A DNA stretch of 64,000 nt from Pseudobacter ginsenosidimutans (GTDB taxonomy: Bacteria; Bacteroidota; Bacteroidia; Chitinophagales; Chitinophagaceae), in NCBI RefSeq assembly GCF_007970185.1, contig NZ_CP042431.1, forward strand, positions 7,547,342 through 7,611,341. Direction: 5' to 3'. Shown one piece after another: positions 48,333 to 56,262 of this stretch. Made by a program: the position numbers and the translations under genes. How positions within the stretch are numbered: position 1 is the stretch's first letter; each line of letters starts with the position of its first letter. The notes beneath the pieces were generated by a model. That model worked only from the letters and a program-made list of their open reading frames with translations, had not been told where the DNA came from and did no database searches.

Positions 48333-48506
48333 TTACCGTTTTAAACCAATAAGGCTGAAAGAAGTATAGGTAGGCGTATAATGATTGGTTTTGGATTTAA
48401 CCAGTTGCGGAGTCTGTTCAGCTTTATCGTTTTTAGCTGAATGGAGGGCTGTAATCAACACAATTTCAACGGCCAGAATAAATAAGCTTATCCTATCGGT
48501 CTTCAT
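48333..48506 (-). CDS. Possible small protein, 57 residues, with N-terminal hydrophobic helix
   Basis: An ATG-initiated frame of 57 codons that begins MKTDRISLFILAVEIVLI and ends SLIGLKR. The N-terminal helix is signal-peptide- or anchor-like, and the remainder is polar (KTNHYTPTYTSF). It has no clear promoter, and no homologue can be tested here. It is listed because a plausible hydrophobic N-terminus fills an otherwise empty stretch. It could be chance. Confidence 0.3.
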   Translation of the reverse strand: MKTDRISLFILAVEIVLITALHSAKNDKAEQTPQLVKSKTNHYTPTYTSFSLIGLKR

Positions 48507-48732
48507 AGATATTGTTGGTTCAGATTTAGGGTATACAATAAACGATCACCGGGATTATTTTATTATCAGTCCGGCGCTGAAAAAACACATCGTGTTTTTA
48601 CGAAACACTTAACAAAAATTGAAGGCGAGAGTACCTGTAGCATCTGGTAACGTTATGTAAGTAACCAACCAGGATTTGAATACATCATCAAATCCTATCC
48701 ATCTGAATTTTCTGACTTGATTTTCGAAGTGC

Positions 48733-48754
48733 AAATTCACTTATGAGTGAATTT
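48733..48754. promoter_or_regulatory. Operator-like palindrome upstream of the toxin-antitoxin-like operon
   Basis: Perfect nine-base inverted repeat AAATTCACT / AGTGAATTT separated by TATG. It lies 33 bases before the first gene of the operon and just upstream of a TAACTTCG -7-like sequence, where binding would block transcription. Self-repression by the helix-turn-helix antitoxin is the usual arrangement for such operons. Confidence 0.55.
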
Positions 48755-48786
48755 TATTTATTAACTTCGTAAATGTTCTCCTTTAG

Positions 48787-49056
48787 GTGAAATCAAAATT
48801 AGTGTACCTGAATCAGTTTTCGGGTGAAAAAGCAGCTGTTTACAGTATTGCCGTAGAAAACAGCAAAAGATTATTTATCAATCATTTCATTGAACAGTAC
48901 AAAAACGACTATTTAGAGGAAGTGCTTGATGTTATGGACAGGCTTAGACAAATTGGGCATTACTCGAAAATTATCCGGACCAAACTGAATAATGGCTCAT
49001 TGGTATTATCTGCAGACGGATCCAGATTTGAAGGGAATCTTCTACTCACCTTTTAA
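48787..49056 (+). CDS. Putative toxin of a toxin-antitoxin operon
   Basis: An 89-residue protein with a GTG start. The opening VYLNQFSGEKAAVYSIAVE and the helical NHFIEQYKNDYLEEVLDVMDRL recall toxin-like proteins that precede Xre-type antitoxins in Bacteroidota. It is shorter than I would expect for that type and lacks the C-terminal strand region, so it may be truncated or divergent. The antitoxin gene follows 11 bases later. No catalytic residue can be named. The assignment rests mainly on gene context. Confidence 0.45.
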   Translation: MKSKLVYLNQFSGEKAAVYSIAVENSKRLFINHFIEQYKNDYLEEVLDVMDRLRQIGHYSKIIRTKLNNGSLVLSADGSRFEGNLLLTF

Positions 49057-49067
49057 AAACAGATGTC

Positions 49068-49514
49068 ATGAAACGCTTTGATGAAATTGATGAACATAAT
49101 TATTCCAGTGATCTTATAGATGAAATGTTCAAGCTGATCACTCCTGAAGCCCAGGCTAAAACTCATTACAGAATGGGCCTGGCCGCTAAAATCGATGATG
49201 CGCTCAAAGCAAAAGGCTGGAAAAATCAAGACCTTGCAAAAGCATTGAATATTAAGAGCTCCTCCCTGGTTTCAAAGTGGCTGAGTGGCACTCATAATTT
49301 CACCGTAGACACACTGGTGTTAATTCAAATGGCCTTGGGTATTCAGTTGTTGGATGTAGGAGAAGAAGACAAACCTAACGCTACATCGCCTGATAATGGC
49401 AATACTCCCAATGCTCCGGTTGAACTGGCAAAGAACATTGACGCTATCAAACAAAGTTTGACTTCCGTTGCAAATAGTAATCAAAAAAGCTTTGCTACCA
49501 TCAACTATAAGTAA
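49068..49514 (+). CDS. Xre-family helix-turn-helix protein, probable antitoxin with C-terminal extension
   Basis: A 148-residue protein. The helix-turn-helix domain covers about residues 40-105 (KIDDALKAKGWKNQDLAKAL then SSLVSKWLSGTHNFTVDTL). The N-terminal 38 residues are helical (LIDEMFKLITPEAQAKT). A tail of about 45 residues (NTPNAPVELAKNIDAIKQSL and on) follows the DNA-binding domain. In toxin-antitoxin-chaperone systems such a tail is the chaperone-addiction segment that makes the antitoxin unstable without its SecB-like chaperone, and a SecB-like gene starts two bases after this gene. It is likely the autorepressor acting on the palindrome at 48733. Confidence 0.75.
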   Translation: MKRFDEIDEHNYSSDLIDEMFKLITPEAQAKTHYRMGLAAKIDDALKAKGWKNQDLAKALNIKSSSLVSKWLSGTHNFTVDTLVLIQMALGIQLLDVGEEDKPNATSPDNGNTPNAPVELAKNIDAIKQSLTSVANSNQKSFATINYK

Positions 49515-49516
49515 GC

Positions 49517-49933
49517 ATGTCGCTCAAACCAAAACAGCAATCATACAAATTGATTGAGATCGATCTGATCTCATTCACACTCCTTCCCAAACCTGCACAT
49601 AAATTTTCCAAAGCTGATGTGGAATTCAATATCAGACAGGAATTGCAAATGGATCCGGTAAAAGAAATGGTAACAGCATTCACATTGATCTACTTCCGTG
49701 AAGCAGGTAAAAAAGAATTCATGGCAAGCATCGAAGTTGCCTGTGCGTTTGAACTAAAAAACATAAAGAAGCTGATCAAAAAAGATGATGTAGCTAAAGG
49801 CAGCACTATCTCTGAAGAATTAGATACAGCCATGAACCGGATCGCTGTTGCAACCAGCAGAGGAATATTATTCAGTCAACTTAAAGGGACATATCTGCAT
49901 GAGTATATCATGCCGCTGCATCCAATTGAATAA
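49517..49933 (+). CDS. SecB-like chaperone, probable third component of a toxin-antitoxin-chaperone operon
   Basis: A 138-residue soluble protein with the beta-strand/helix order of SecB: early strands (LIEIDLISFTLLPKP), a middle with MVTAFTLIYFREAGKKEFMASIEVACAFEL, and a C-terminal helix followed by LFSQLKGTYLHEYIMPLHPIE, which matches the SecB end where a Pro-rich segment closes the fold. SecB proteins bind unfolded clients. Paralogues linked to a toxin-antitoxin pair stabilise the antitoxin. Two bases separate it from the antitoxin gene. The assignment is by pattern and context, without an alignment. Confidence 0.55.
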   Translation: MSLKPKQQSYKLIEIDLISFTLLPKPAHKFSKADVEFNIRQELQMDPVKEMVTAFTLIYFREAGKKEFMASIEVACAFELKNIKKLIKKDDVAKGSTISEELDTAMNRIAVATSRGILFSQLKGTYLHEYIMPLHPIE

Positions 49934-49939
49934 ATTAAA

Positions 49940-50737
49940 TCAGGGCTTCTGGATCTTATCGTAACTGGCAACGATCCCCTTGATCAGCGAGGAGCTGAAA
50001 CCCTGGTGTTCCATTTCATTCAAGCCCGCAATGGTACATCCTTTGGGAGTAGTTACCTTATCGATCTCCTGCTCAGGATGCGCGCCGCGTTTCAATAACA
50101 GTTCAGCTGCACCGAGTACCGTTTGCGCAGCAATCAGGCTGGCTGTGGCTGCATCGAAACCGATCTCGATCCCGCCCTGGATATTTGCGCGGATATATCG
50201 CATGGCATAAGCTGTACCGCAGGCGCCCAGTACGGTAGCCGCATCCATCAGCTTCTCATCGATCCAAACCACACGGCCCAGTTGATTGAAAAGGTCCTCG
50301 ATATAACTCACATGCTCATTACTTACTTCATGCGCAGAAAGACAGGTCATGCTTTGCTGGATTGCGATAGCCGTATTCGGCATCGCGCGGATGATGGCCA
50401 GCTTACTGCCAACGGCCTTGAGGATATTATCGATGGAAATGCCGGTAACCACAGATACCAGCACATGTTTTTGAGGATCGAATACAGATTGCAGTTTGCC
50501 CAGTACATCGTTCACCTGGAAAGGCTTCACCGCCAGTATCACCAGGTCGGCAAACCGAACAGCTTCTTCATTATTATCGCTCACCAGTACTCCCTTTTCC
50601 GCCAGCGGCCCCAGGGTTTTGGTATTGCGCTTGGTGATGAGGATATTTTCGGGAAGGGAAAAGCCACTGTTGATCAGCCCTTCGGCTATCGCGGTTCCGA
50701 GGTTTCCGCCACCGATGATGGCAATTTTTCTGCTCAT
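49940..50737 (-). CDS. proC: Pyrroline-5-carboxylate reductase
   Basis: A 265-residue NAD(P)-dependent reductase that makes proline from 1-pyrroline-5-carboxylate. The Rossmann motif IGGGNLGTAIAEGL opens the protein. The family pattern LAVKPFQ, the helix-rich dimerisation region and AQTVLGAAELL-LKRGAHPEQEIDKVTTPKGCTIAGL, the conserved C-terminal signature with the catalytic TPKG segment, are present. Complete and of normal length. The nearest upstream gene on the same strand is the hldD-like gene, ten bases away, so the two are likely cotranscribed. Confidence 0.95.
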   Translation of the reverse strand: MSRKIAIIGGGNLGTAIAEGLINSGFSLPENILITKRNTKTLGPLAEKGVLVSDNNEEAVRFADLVILAVKPFQVNDVLGKLQSVFDPQKHVLVSVVTGISIDNILKAVGSKLAIIRAMPNTAIAIQQSMTCLSAHEVSNEHVSYIEDLFNQLGRVVWIDEKLMDAATVLGACGTAYAMRYIRANIQGGIEIGFDAATASLIAAQTVLGAAELLLKRGAHPEQEIDKVTTPKGCTIAGLNEMEHQGFSSSLIKGIVASYDKIQKP

Positions 50738-50746
50738 AGCATGTGT

Positions 50747-51742
50747 TTAATAGTATTCCCCTGCGCTCAGGTAATTTCTCACGTAATCATCAACCCCATC
50801 TTCCAGGGAATAGAAGGGCGCTGAATAGCCGGCCTTTTGGAGCTTGCTCATATTGGCCTCCGTGAAATACTGGTACTTATCGCGGATATCTTCCGGCATA
50901 TCAATATACTCAATCTTCGAATGCCTGTCAATGCCCGCAAATGTGGCATTCACCAGGTCTTCAAAAGATCTTGCCTTACCGGTGCCGAGATTGTACAGTC
51001 CATTATCAACTTTGTGCTGAGCATAGAACTGCTCCATCAGCCAATAACAAACATTGATCACATCCTTCACATATACGAAATCACGTAGTTGCTGTCCATC
51101 CTTGAAATCCGGACGATGGCTTTTGAAGAGTTTCACCACGCCATTGCTACCGATCTGTTTGTAGCTATGGAAGATCACGCTGGCCATGCGGCCTTTGTGG
51201 TATTCATTAGGACCGTACACATTGAAGAATTTCAGCCCGGCCCAGAACGGCGGCTGCTTCGTTTCTTTCAATGCCCATTTATCGAATTCGTTCTTGGAGA
51301 TCCCGTAAGCATTGAGTGGCTGCAGCTTGTAAGGCAGTTCATGATCATCATCATATCCAAATTCACCATTGCCATAAGTAGCAGCAGAGGATGCATATAC
51401 CACAGGAACATTATTGGCCGTGCAGTATTCCCATATCTTTTTGGAATATTCTACGTTTAGGTGTTCGTGAACGGAGTAGTCGAATTCGGTGGTATCGGTT
51501 CTGGCGCCGATATGGAAAATGAAATCAATACCCGGTTTATGCTCTTTCAGCCAGTCGAAGAACTGTTCACGCTCCACTTCTGAAGTCCATTTTTTGCCGT
51601 CCAGGTTGGGAGTTTTGTCTTCCCTAGAAAAATCATCTACCAGGATAAGGTTGTTGAAACCATGTTCATTGAGGTAGCCTACAAGGCAGCTGCCGATGAA
51701 ACCGGCAGCGCCTGTAACTACGATACTCATATTCTTGTCCAT
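50747..51742 (-). CDS. hldD: ADP-glycero-manno-heptose 6-epimerase (HldD family)
   Basis: A 331-residue short-chain-dehydrogenase-type epimerase. VTGAAGFIGSCLVGYL is the NAD(P)-binding Gly-rich loop, YASSAATYGNG the catalytic Ser region, and YGISKNEFDKW carries the Tyr-x3-Lys pair. The long FFNVYGPNEYHKGRMASV and RDFVYVKDVINVCYWLM segments are those of HldD, which makes ADP-L-glycero-beta-D-manno-heptose for the lipopolysaccharide inner core. The start may instead be the ATG at 51730. It sits ten bases before proC and is separated from purL upstream by 32 bases. Confidence 0.9.
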   Translation of the reverse strand: MDKNMSIVVTGAAGFIGSCLVGYLNEHGFNNLILVDDFSREDKTPNLDGKKWTSEVEREQFFDWLKEHKPGIDFIFHIGARTDTTEFDYSVHEHLNVEYSKKIWEYCTANNVPVVYASSAATYGNGEFGYDDDHELPYKLQPLNAYGISKNEFDKWALKETKQPPFWAGLKFFNVYGPNEYHKGRMASVIFHSYKQIGSNGVVKLFKSHRPDFKDGQQLRDFVYVKDVINVCYWLMEQFYAQHKVDNGLYNLGTGKARSFEDLVNATFAGIDRHSKIEYIDMPEDIRDKYQYFTEANMSKLQKAGYSAPFYSLEDGVDDYVRNYLSAGEYY

Positions 51743-51774
51743 GCTTTATTGATTGAGCAGATGGAAGATTGTTA

Positions 51775-54009
51775 TTAGAGAGCGCTCATGGCATGCTCTG
51801 CTTCATGAGCTGCGAGCAGGTTGTGAATGGCATCATCATATTTCTGTTTCCATCCGCTGATGGGGCCCCAGAAATTGCCGTCCACATCGATACCGCCTTT
51901 AGTAACTGCGCCCAGCTCTTCAGCAGGATGACTGCCCAGTACTTTTTTGAAAGCATCGAGTTTAGCCGGACTAACGCTTACCACTACCCTGCTTTGCGCT
52001 TCACCGAACCAGTAAGCATCTTTGCGGATACCGGCATCTGCAGCTTTCACGGCAAATCCAAGATTGCGGTTGAATCCACTTTCCATCAGGGTGATGAAGA
52101 GACCACCTTCACTCACATCGTGGGCGGATTCGATCACGCCGGCCTTGATCAGCTCAGCCACTTTCTGCTGGAGAACGAATTCTTCTTCCAGGTCAAAATG
52201 AGGAGCGGTGCTGAATTCAATACCATGAACCTTGTTGATATATTCAGAAGATCCGAGATCTTCGCGGCTCTTACCGATAAGGAAGAGATGATCGCCTTCG
52301 GCTTTGAAGTCGAGGGTCATCTTCTTGTTCACGTTATCCAGCAATCCTACCATACCGATGGTTGGTGTAGGATACACAGGGCCTTCAGGATTCTGGTTGT
52401 AGAAAGAAACGTTACCACCGGTTACAGGGGTATCGAACTTGCGGCAGGCATCGCCCATACCCTTGATCGCATTCACGAATTGGTAGTATACTTCAGGATC
52501 GTAAGGGTTACCGAAGTTCAAACAGTTGGTAACACCGAGAGGCTCACCACCGCTGCACACGATATTACGGGCAGCTTCGGCCACTGCGATCTGCGCTCCC
52601 TTGTAAGGATCGGCAAATACATAACGGCTGTTACAATCCACTGTGAGCGCCAGTCCCTTGTTGGTGGGTTTTGCAACAACCACAGACGCATCGGAAGGTG
52701 CATTCGTGGAGGCATTGCCGGTACCTACCATGCTATCGTACTGAACATATACCCAGCGTTTGCTGGCGATATTGGGAATAGTGATGATCTGCTCCGCAAC
52801 ACCACGCAGATCAGTGGGCACTTTCACGCTGTCTGCGTTGAAAGCTGCGATCTTCTGCAGATAAGCAGGCTCTTTGAATTCACGGGTATATTGAGGAGCG
52901 CCGCCACCGAGCACGAGGGCTTCAGCAGGAATGCTCGCATCCAGTTCTCCGTTCATGTAGAAATTGAGGATGCCATCTCCGGTTACTTCACCGATCACAG
53001 AACAGGGCAGGTCCCATTTCTCGAATACCTGTTCTACCAGGTGTTCTTTTCCCTTTTCTACAACCATCAGCATACGCTCCTGGCTTTCGCTGAGCAGCAG
53101 TTCCCAGGATTTCATATTCTTTTGACGGGTAGGAACCTTATCCAGGTCGATGCGCATACCAACGCCGCCTTTGGCGCTCATTTCTGCAGTGGAGCAGATG
53201 ATACCGGCTGCGCCCATATCCTGCATACCAACTACTGCGCCGGTTTGGATCACTTCCAGACATGCTTCGAGAAGTTTCTTTTCCTGGAAGGGGTCACCCA
53301 CCTGAACGGCAGGCAGGTCCTGTGCTGATTCAGCAGTGATATCGGCAGAAGCGAAGCTGGCGCCGCCGATACCGTCTTTACCGGTAGCGGATCCCACGAA
53401 CATCACGGGATTGCCGATACCTTCTGCGGTGGCGGAAACAGTTTCTCCTTTCTTCACGATGCCTGCACTGAATGCATTCACGAGGGGATTGGTATGATAA
53501 CATTGTTCGAAGTAGATCTCTCCGCCTACTGTGGGAACGCCGAAGCAGTTACCATAGTGGCCGATCCCGTGTACTACGCCGGCCAGCAGGTGCTGTGTCT
53601 TTGCTTCAGACAGGTTACCGAAACGGAGCGAGTTGAGGGATGCGATGGGTCTTGCGCCCATGGTGAAAATATCGCGGTGGATACCACCAACGCCGGTAGC
53701 TGCGCCCTGGAAGGGCTCGATAGCGGAGGGGTGGTTATGTGATTCGATCTTGAAAACAACGCCGTAATCGTCGCCGATGTCCATCAATCCGGCATTTTCC
53801 TCGCCGGCCTTTACGAGCATCTTTTTGCCTTCACGGGGCAGGGTTTTCAGCCACTTGATGGAGTTTTTGTAGCTGCAGTGCTCGCTCCACATGCCGCTGA
53901 AAGCGCATAGTTCATTGAAATTGGGGGTACGTCCTAATTTTTCTTTGATCAGTTCAAATTCCTCTGCTGTCAGGCGCAACTGCTGCGCCGTTTTTACTGT
54001 TATTTCCAT
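51775..54009 (-). CDS. purL: Phosphoribosylformylglycinamidine synthase, PurL subunit
   Basis: A 744-residue small-type PurL, which converts FGAR and glutamine to FGAM in purine synthesis. This version needs PurS and PurQ as partners, since it lacks a glutaminase domain. Conserved segments include FSGMWSEHCSYKNSIKWLK, KIESHNHPSAIEPFQGAATGVGGI, GGEIYFEQCYHTNP and VVGMQDMGAAGIICSTAEMSAKGGVG. All four half-domains of the AIRS type can be followed to the end (WFGEAQSRVVVSVS). purS and purQ are not in this window. A -7 element lies 66 bases upstream. Confidence 0.97.
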   Translation of the reverse strand: MEITVKTAQQLRLTAEEFELIKEKLGRTPNFNELCAFSGMWSEHCSYKNSIKWLKTLPREGKKMLVKAGEENAGLMDIGDDYGVVFKIESHNHPSAIEPFQGAATGVGGIHRDIFTMGARPIASLNSLRFGNLSEAKTQHLLAGVVHGIGHYGNCFGVPTVGGEIYFEQCYHTNPLVNAFSAGIVKKGETVSATAEGIGNPVMFVGSATGKDGIGGASFASADITAESAQDLPAVQVGDPFQEKKLLEACLEVIQTGAVVGMQDMGAAGIICSTAEMSAKGGVGMRIDLDKVPTRQKNMKSWELLLSESQERMLMVVEKGKEHLVEQVFEKWDLPCSVIGEVTGDGILNFYMNGELDASIPAEALVLGGGAPQYTREFKEPAYLQKIAAFNADSVKVPTDLRGVAEQIITIPNIASKRWVYVQYDSMVGTGNASTNAPSDASVVVAKPTNKGLALTVDCNSRYVFADPYKGAQIAVAEAARNIVCSGGEPLGVTNCLNFGNPYDPEVYYQFVNAIKGMGDACRKFDTPVTGGNVSFYNQNPEGPVYPTPTIGMVGLLDNVNKKMTLDFKAEGDHLFLIGKSREDLGSSEYINKVHGIEFSTAPHFDLEEEFVLQQKVAELIKAGVIESAHDVSEGGLFITLMESGFNRNLGFAVKAADAGIRKDAYWFGEAQSRVVVSVSPAKLDAFKKVLGSHPAEELGAVTKGGIDVDGNFWGPISGWKQKYDDAIHNLLAAHEAEHAMSAL

Positions 54010-54074
54010 GAAGTGATTTTTTGGCCGGCCCGGAAGGCTCCATCATGTGGAACACGGTATGGACCAGGGAGGTG

Positions 54075-54082
54075 CAAAAGTA
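54075..54082 (-). promoter_or_regulatory. -7 promoter element of purL (TACTTTTG)
   Basis: Perfect TAnnTTTG match on the minus strand, 66 bases before the purL ATG. A divergent promoter for the glycosyltransferase at 54134 must lie in the same short stretch (TATCCTTTG at about 54112-54120, one base longer than the consensus). Confidence 0.5.
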
Positions 54083-54133
54083 CGAACCACTATGCAATCT
54101 TATTTATAAATTTATCCTTTGTTAGCGCCTTCT

Positions 54134-55069
54134 ATGAGAATTGCATTCGTTCACAACAACAAGGCATTTTTGTCTGAAACCGAAGCCTATCACAGGTTCT
54201 TTGGAAGATATGGCATTGATACCCTGCTGGTGAACAAGGAAGAAATAAAAAATACTCCCTGCGATGTGGAATGGCGCTACATGGGAACAGACCTTTCCCC
54301 ACGTCGCCGCGGTGTACTGAAAGTGCACGAATATACTTCCACTTCCATCCCGCCCTGGCGCAAACTAAAGGACCTGGGAAAGAAATGGCTCAACGTGGAA
54401 CCGGATTACCGGCTATTCCTGAATGAATATGTAAAGAAAAGCTTCGGCTTCGAAGATGATGTGCCCAGCGGCTTTCGCGATATGGGCATCCAGGAACATT
54501 GGTTTGGCTATGCCGCCACACCATCTTCCAATGAATTCGATTTTGTTTATCTCGGCGATCTCAGTCCCATCCGGGAACCGGAAAAACTGCTCGACTGCTT
54601 TGCTGCCGGCAATCTGAAAGAACGCAGCCTGCTGGTGATCGGAAAGGAATACCAGGCATTGAAAGAAAGATATCATTCATCTCCCAATATTCGGTTCATT
54701 GGGCCGCTGCCTTATGAAGAAGTCCCTGCTCAATTGAAGCGCGCAAGGTTCGGGATCAATTTCATGATGGACAAAGAGCCATTGAATCAGCAAACAAGCA
54801 CCAAGCTGCTGGAATACCTGGCTGTTGGCCTGCCGGTGGTGAGCACGCATTATGATTGGATCATGCGGTTTGAACAACAATATGGAGGCAGCTATTGCTA
54901 TGTGAAGCAGGACCTCTCGGATCTCAACTGGGAGCGTGTCTGTGGAATGGTATATGCGATACCTGATCTCAGCAACTGGACCTGGGAGCAACAGATAAGG
55001 AGCTCAGGTGTGCTGGACCTGATAGAAGATCACTGGGGAGGCACTTTTGATGATAATCTTAGTTTTTAG
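54134..55069 (+). CDS. Glycosyltransferase, GT4-like (GT-B fold)
   Basis: A 311-residue glycosyltransferase from the ATG at 54134; the in-frame TTG at 54119 lies inside a promoter-like sequence and is not used. The C-terminal half holds the donor-binding pattern LEYLAVGLPVVSTHYDW, together with LKRARFGINFM and the GPLPYEEVP turn, as in GT-B enzymes of family 4. The N-terminal half (MRIAFVHNNKAFLSE) is the acceptor domain. It probably acts at the cytoplasmic face in lipopolysaccharide or capsule synthesis. It meets the convergent glycosyltransferase gene with a four-base overlap at 55066-55069. Substrate unknown. Confidence 0.8.
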   Translation: MRIAFVHNNKAFLSETEAYHRFFGRYGIDTLLVNKEEIKNTPCDVEWRYMGTDLSPRRRGVLKVHEYTSTSIPPWRKLKDLGKKWLNVEPDYRLFLNEYVKKSFGFEDDVPSGFRDMGIQEHWFGYAATPSSNEFDFVYLGDLSPIREPEKLLDCFAAGNLKERSLLVIGKEYQALKERYHSSPNIRFIGPLPYEEVPAQLKRARFGINFMMDKEPLNQQTSTKLLEYLAVGLPVVSTHYDWIMRFEQQYGGSYCYVKQDLSDLNWERVCGMVYAIPDLSNWTWEQQIRSSGVLDLIEDHWGGTFDDNLSF

Positions 55070-56211
55070 TCGCCCAGGTCTGCATTCAATGTGCCGATAT
55101 ATTCGTCGATCACTTTTTCTATCCCAAATTTCTTGATGATCAGTGAACGCCCGTTCTTGCCCATCCTGGCGCGGTCTTCTGCAGGCAGGTTGATCATCTT
55201 TTCCATTTTATCGGCCAGATCGAAGGGATCCTGGCTCTTACAGATATAACCTGTTGAATTGTTCAGCACCACTTCCTTACAGCCCCGGTTAAACGAAGTA
55301 ATGATGGGGAGCTCCATACTGGCTGCTTCCATCAGGCAGCGTGGTACTCCTTCGTTATAAAAACTGGGGAAGACGAAGCAGTCGGCATGTTCCAGGAATG
55401 GACGAACATCTTCTGCAAAGCCCCGGTACTCGATCAAACCCTCCTGGCCCCAGCGCTGCAGGTCTTCCGTTGTGATGGAATCCGGGTGATGTGATTCAAA
55501 GAAACCGATCAGCTCGAAGCGGACATCATAATTCTTCTTTTTGAGAATGCGGGCTGCATCTGCATAGATGCCGATACCCTTGCTACGGAGCAAGCGGGTG
55601 CTCATCAAAAAAGTGAACACTTCATCTTTGTTCTTTCCGGATTGAAAGGACGGAGAGAAGAAATCAGTGTTCACGCCTTCTCCCGGCAATACTTTCGCTT
55701 TCTCGATATTCACGATCTTTTCTGTAATGAATATCTTGGCATCTTCGTTATTGAGGAACCATACTTCCTGGGTATGGCGCAGTGCTTTTTTATAGAGGAA
55801 CTTGAGTGTGTAATAAAGCCAGTTCCGTTTCGCGAATGGGTAACCGAGACCTGTGATCACCGCCACGGATGGGATCTTCACAGCATTGGCGGCAAGTGAA
55901 CCATAAATATTCGGCTTGGCCACATAATGGAAGATGAAATCAGGACGGTATTGCTGATAAAGACTTTTCAACTGGCGATAGAAGAACCAGTCAGAGACCG
56001 GATTGGCCGTTTTATTATTGAAATCGATGGGCAGGAAATGACAACCGGCTTCCCTGAGATGGATCGAGTAGTTGTCGTCAGGCGCAATGATCAATACATT
56101 GTATCCCTGGTCAAGCAGGCAACAGATCACGTCCATCCGGAAATTGTACACAGACCATGCACTATTGGATACGAATGCAATAAGTTTATTTTTTGCTGGA
56201 TGCCGGGTCAT
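55066..56211 (-). CDS. Glycosyltransferase family 4 protein
   Basis: A 381-residue GT-B glycosyltransferase. The ATG at 56211 is preferred to the TTG at 56229 because the latter falls within a promoter. The N-terminal domain has YNVLIIAPDDNYS and the conserved NIYGSLAANAVKIPSVAVIT block, with GLGYPFAKRN, typical of the PglA/WcaI-like group. The C-terminal domain shows GIGIYADAARILKKKNYDV, VFPSFYNEGVPRCLMEAASMELPIITS and the family's EGVPR donor site. It likely builds surface polysaccharide on a lipid carrier. Divergent from the membrane-protein gene at 56263. Confidence 0.88.
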   Translation of the reverse strand: MTRHPAKNKLIAFVSNSAWSVYNFRMDVICCLLDQGYNVLIIAPDDNYSIHLREAGCHFLPIDFNNKTANPVSDWFFYRQLKSLYQQYRPDFIFHYVAKPNIYGSLAANAVKIPSVAVITGLGYPFAKRNWLYYTLKFLYKKALRHTQEVWFLNNEDAKIFITEKIVNIEKAKVLPGEGVNTDFFSPSFQSGKNKDEVFTFLMSTRLLRSKGIGIYADAARILKKKNYDVRFELIGFFESHHPDSITTEDLQRWGQEGLIEYRGFAEDVRPFLEHADCFVFPSFYNEGVPRCLMEAASMELPIITSFNRGCKEVVLNNSTGYICKSQDPFDLADKMEKMINLPAEDRARMGKNGRSLIIKKFGIEKVIDEYIGTLNADLGD

Positions 56212-56226
56212 TGTTTGAAATTGCGT

Positions 56227-56254
56227 CAAAATTATAATTTATAGAATATATTTA
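56227..56254. promoter_or_regulatory. Divergent promoter pair between glycosyltransferase and membrane-protein genes
   Basis: The minus strand reads TAATTTTG at 56227-56234 (perfect TAnnTTTG) for the glycosyltransferase. The plus strand reads TATATTTA at 56247-56254 for the gene at 56263. Both are within about 20 bases of their start codons. Confidence 0.45.
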
Positions 56255-56262
56255 GCCATCGG

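Noticed and set aside
48385-48612. 75-codon plus-strand frame
   Set aside because: Starts without promoter or plausible N-terminus and no family features; the opposing frame at 48333-48506 is slightly more convincing.
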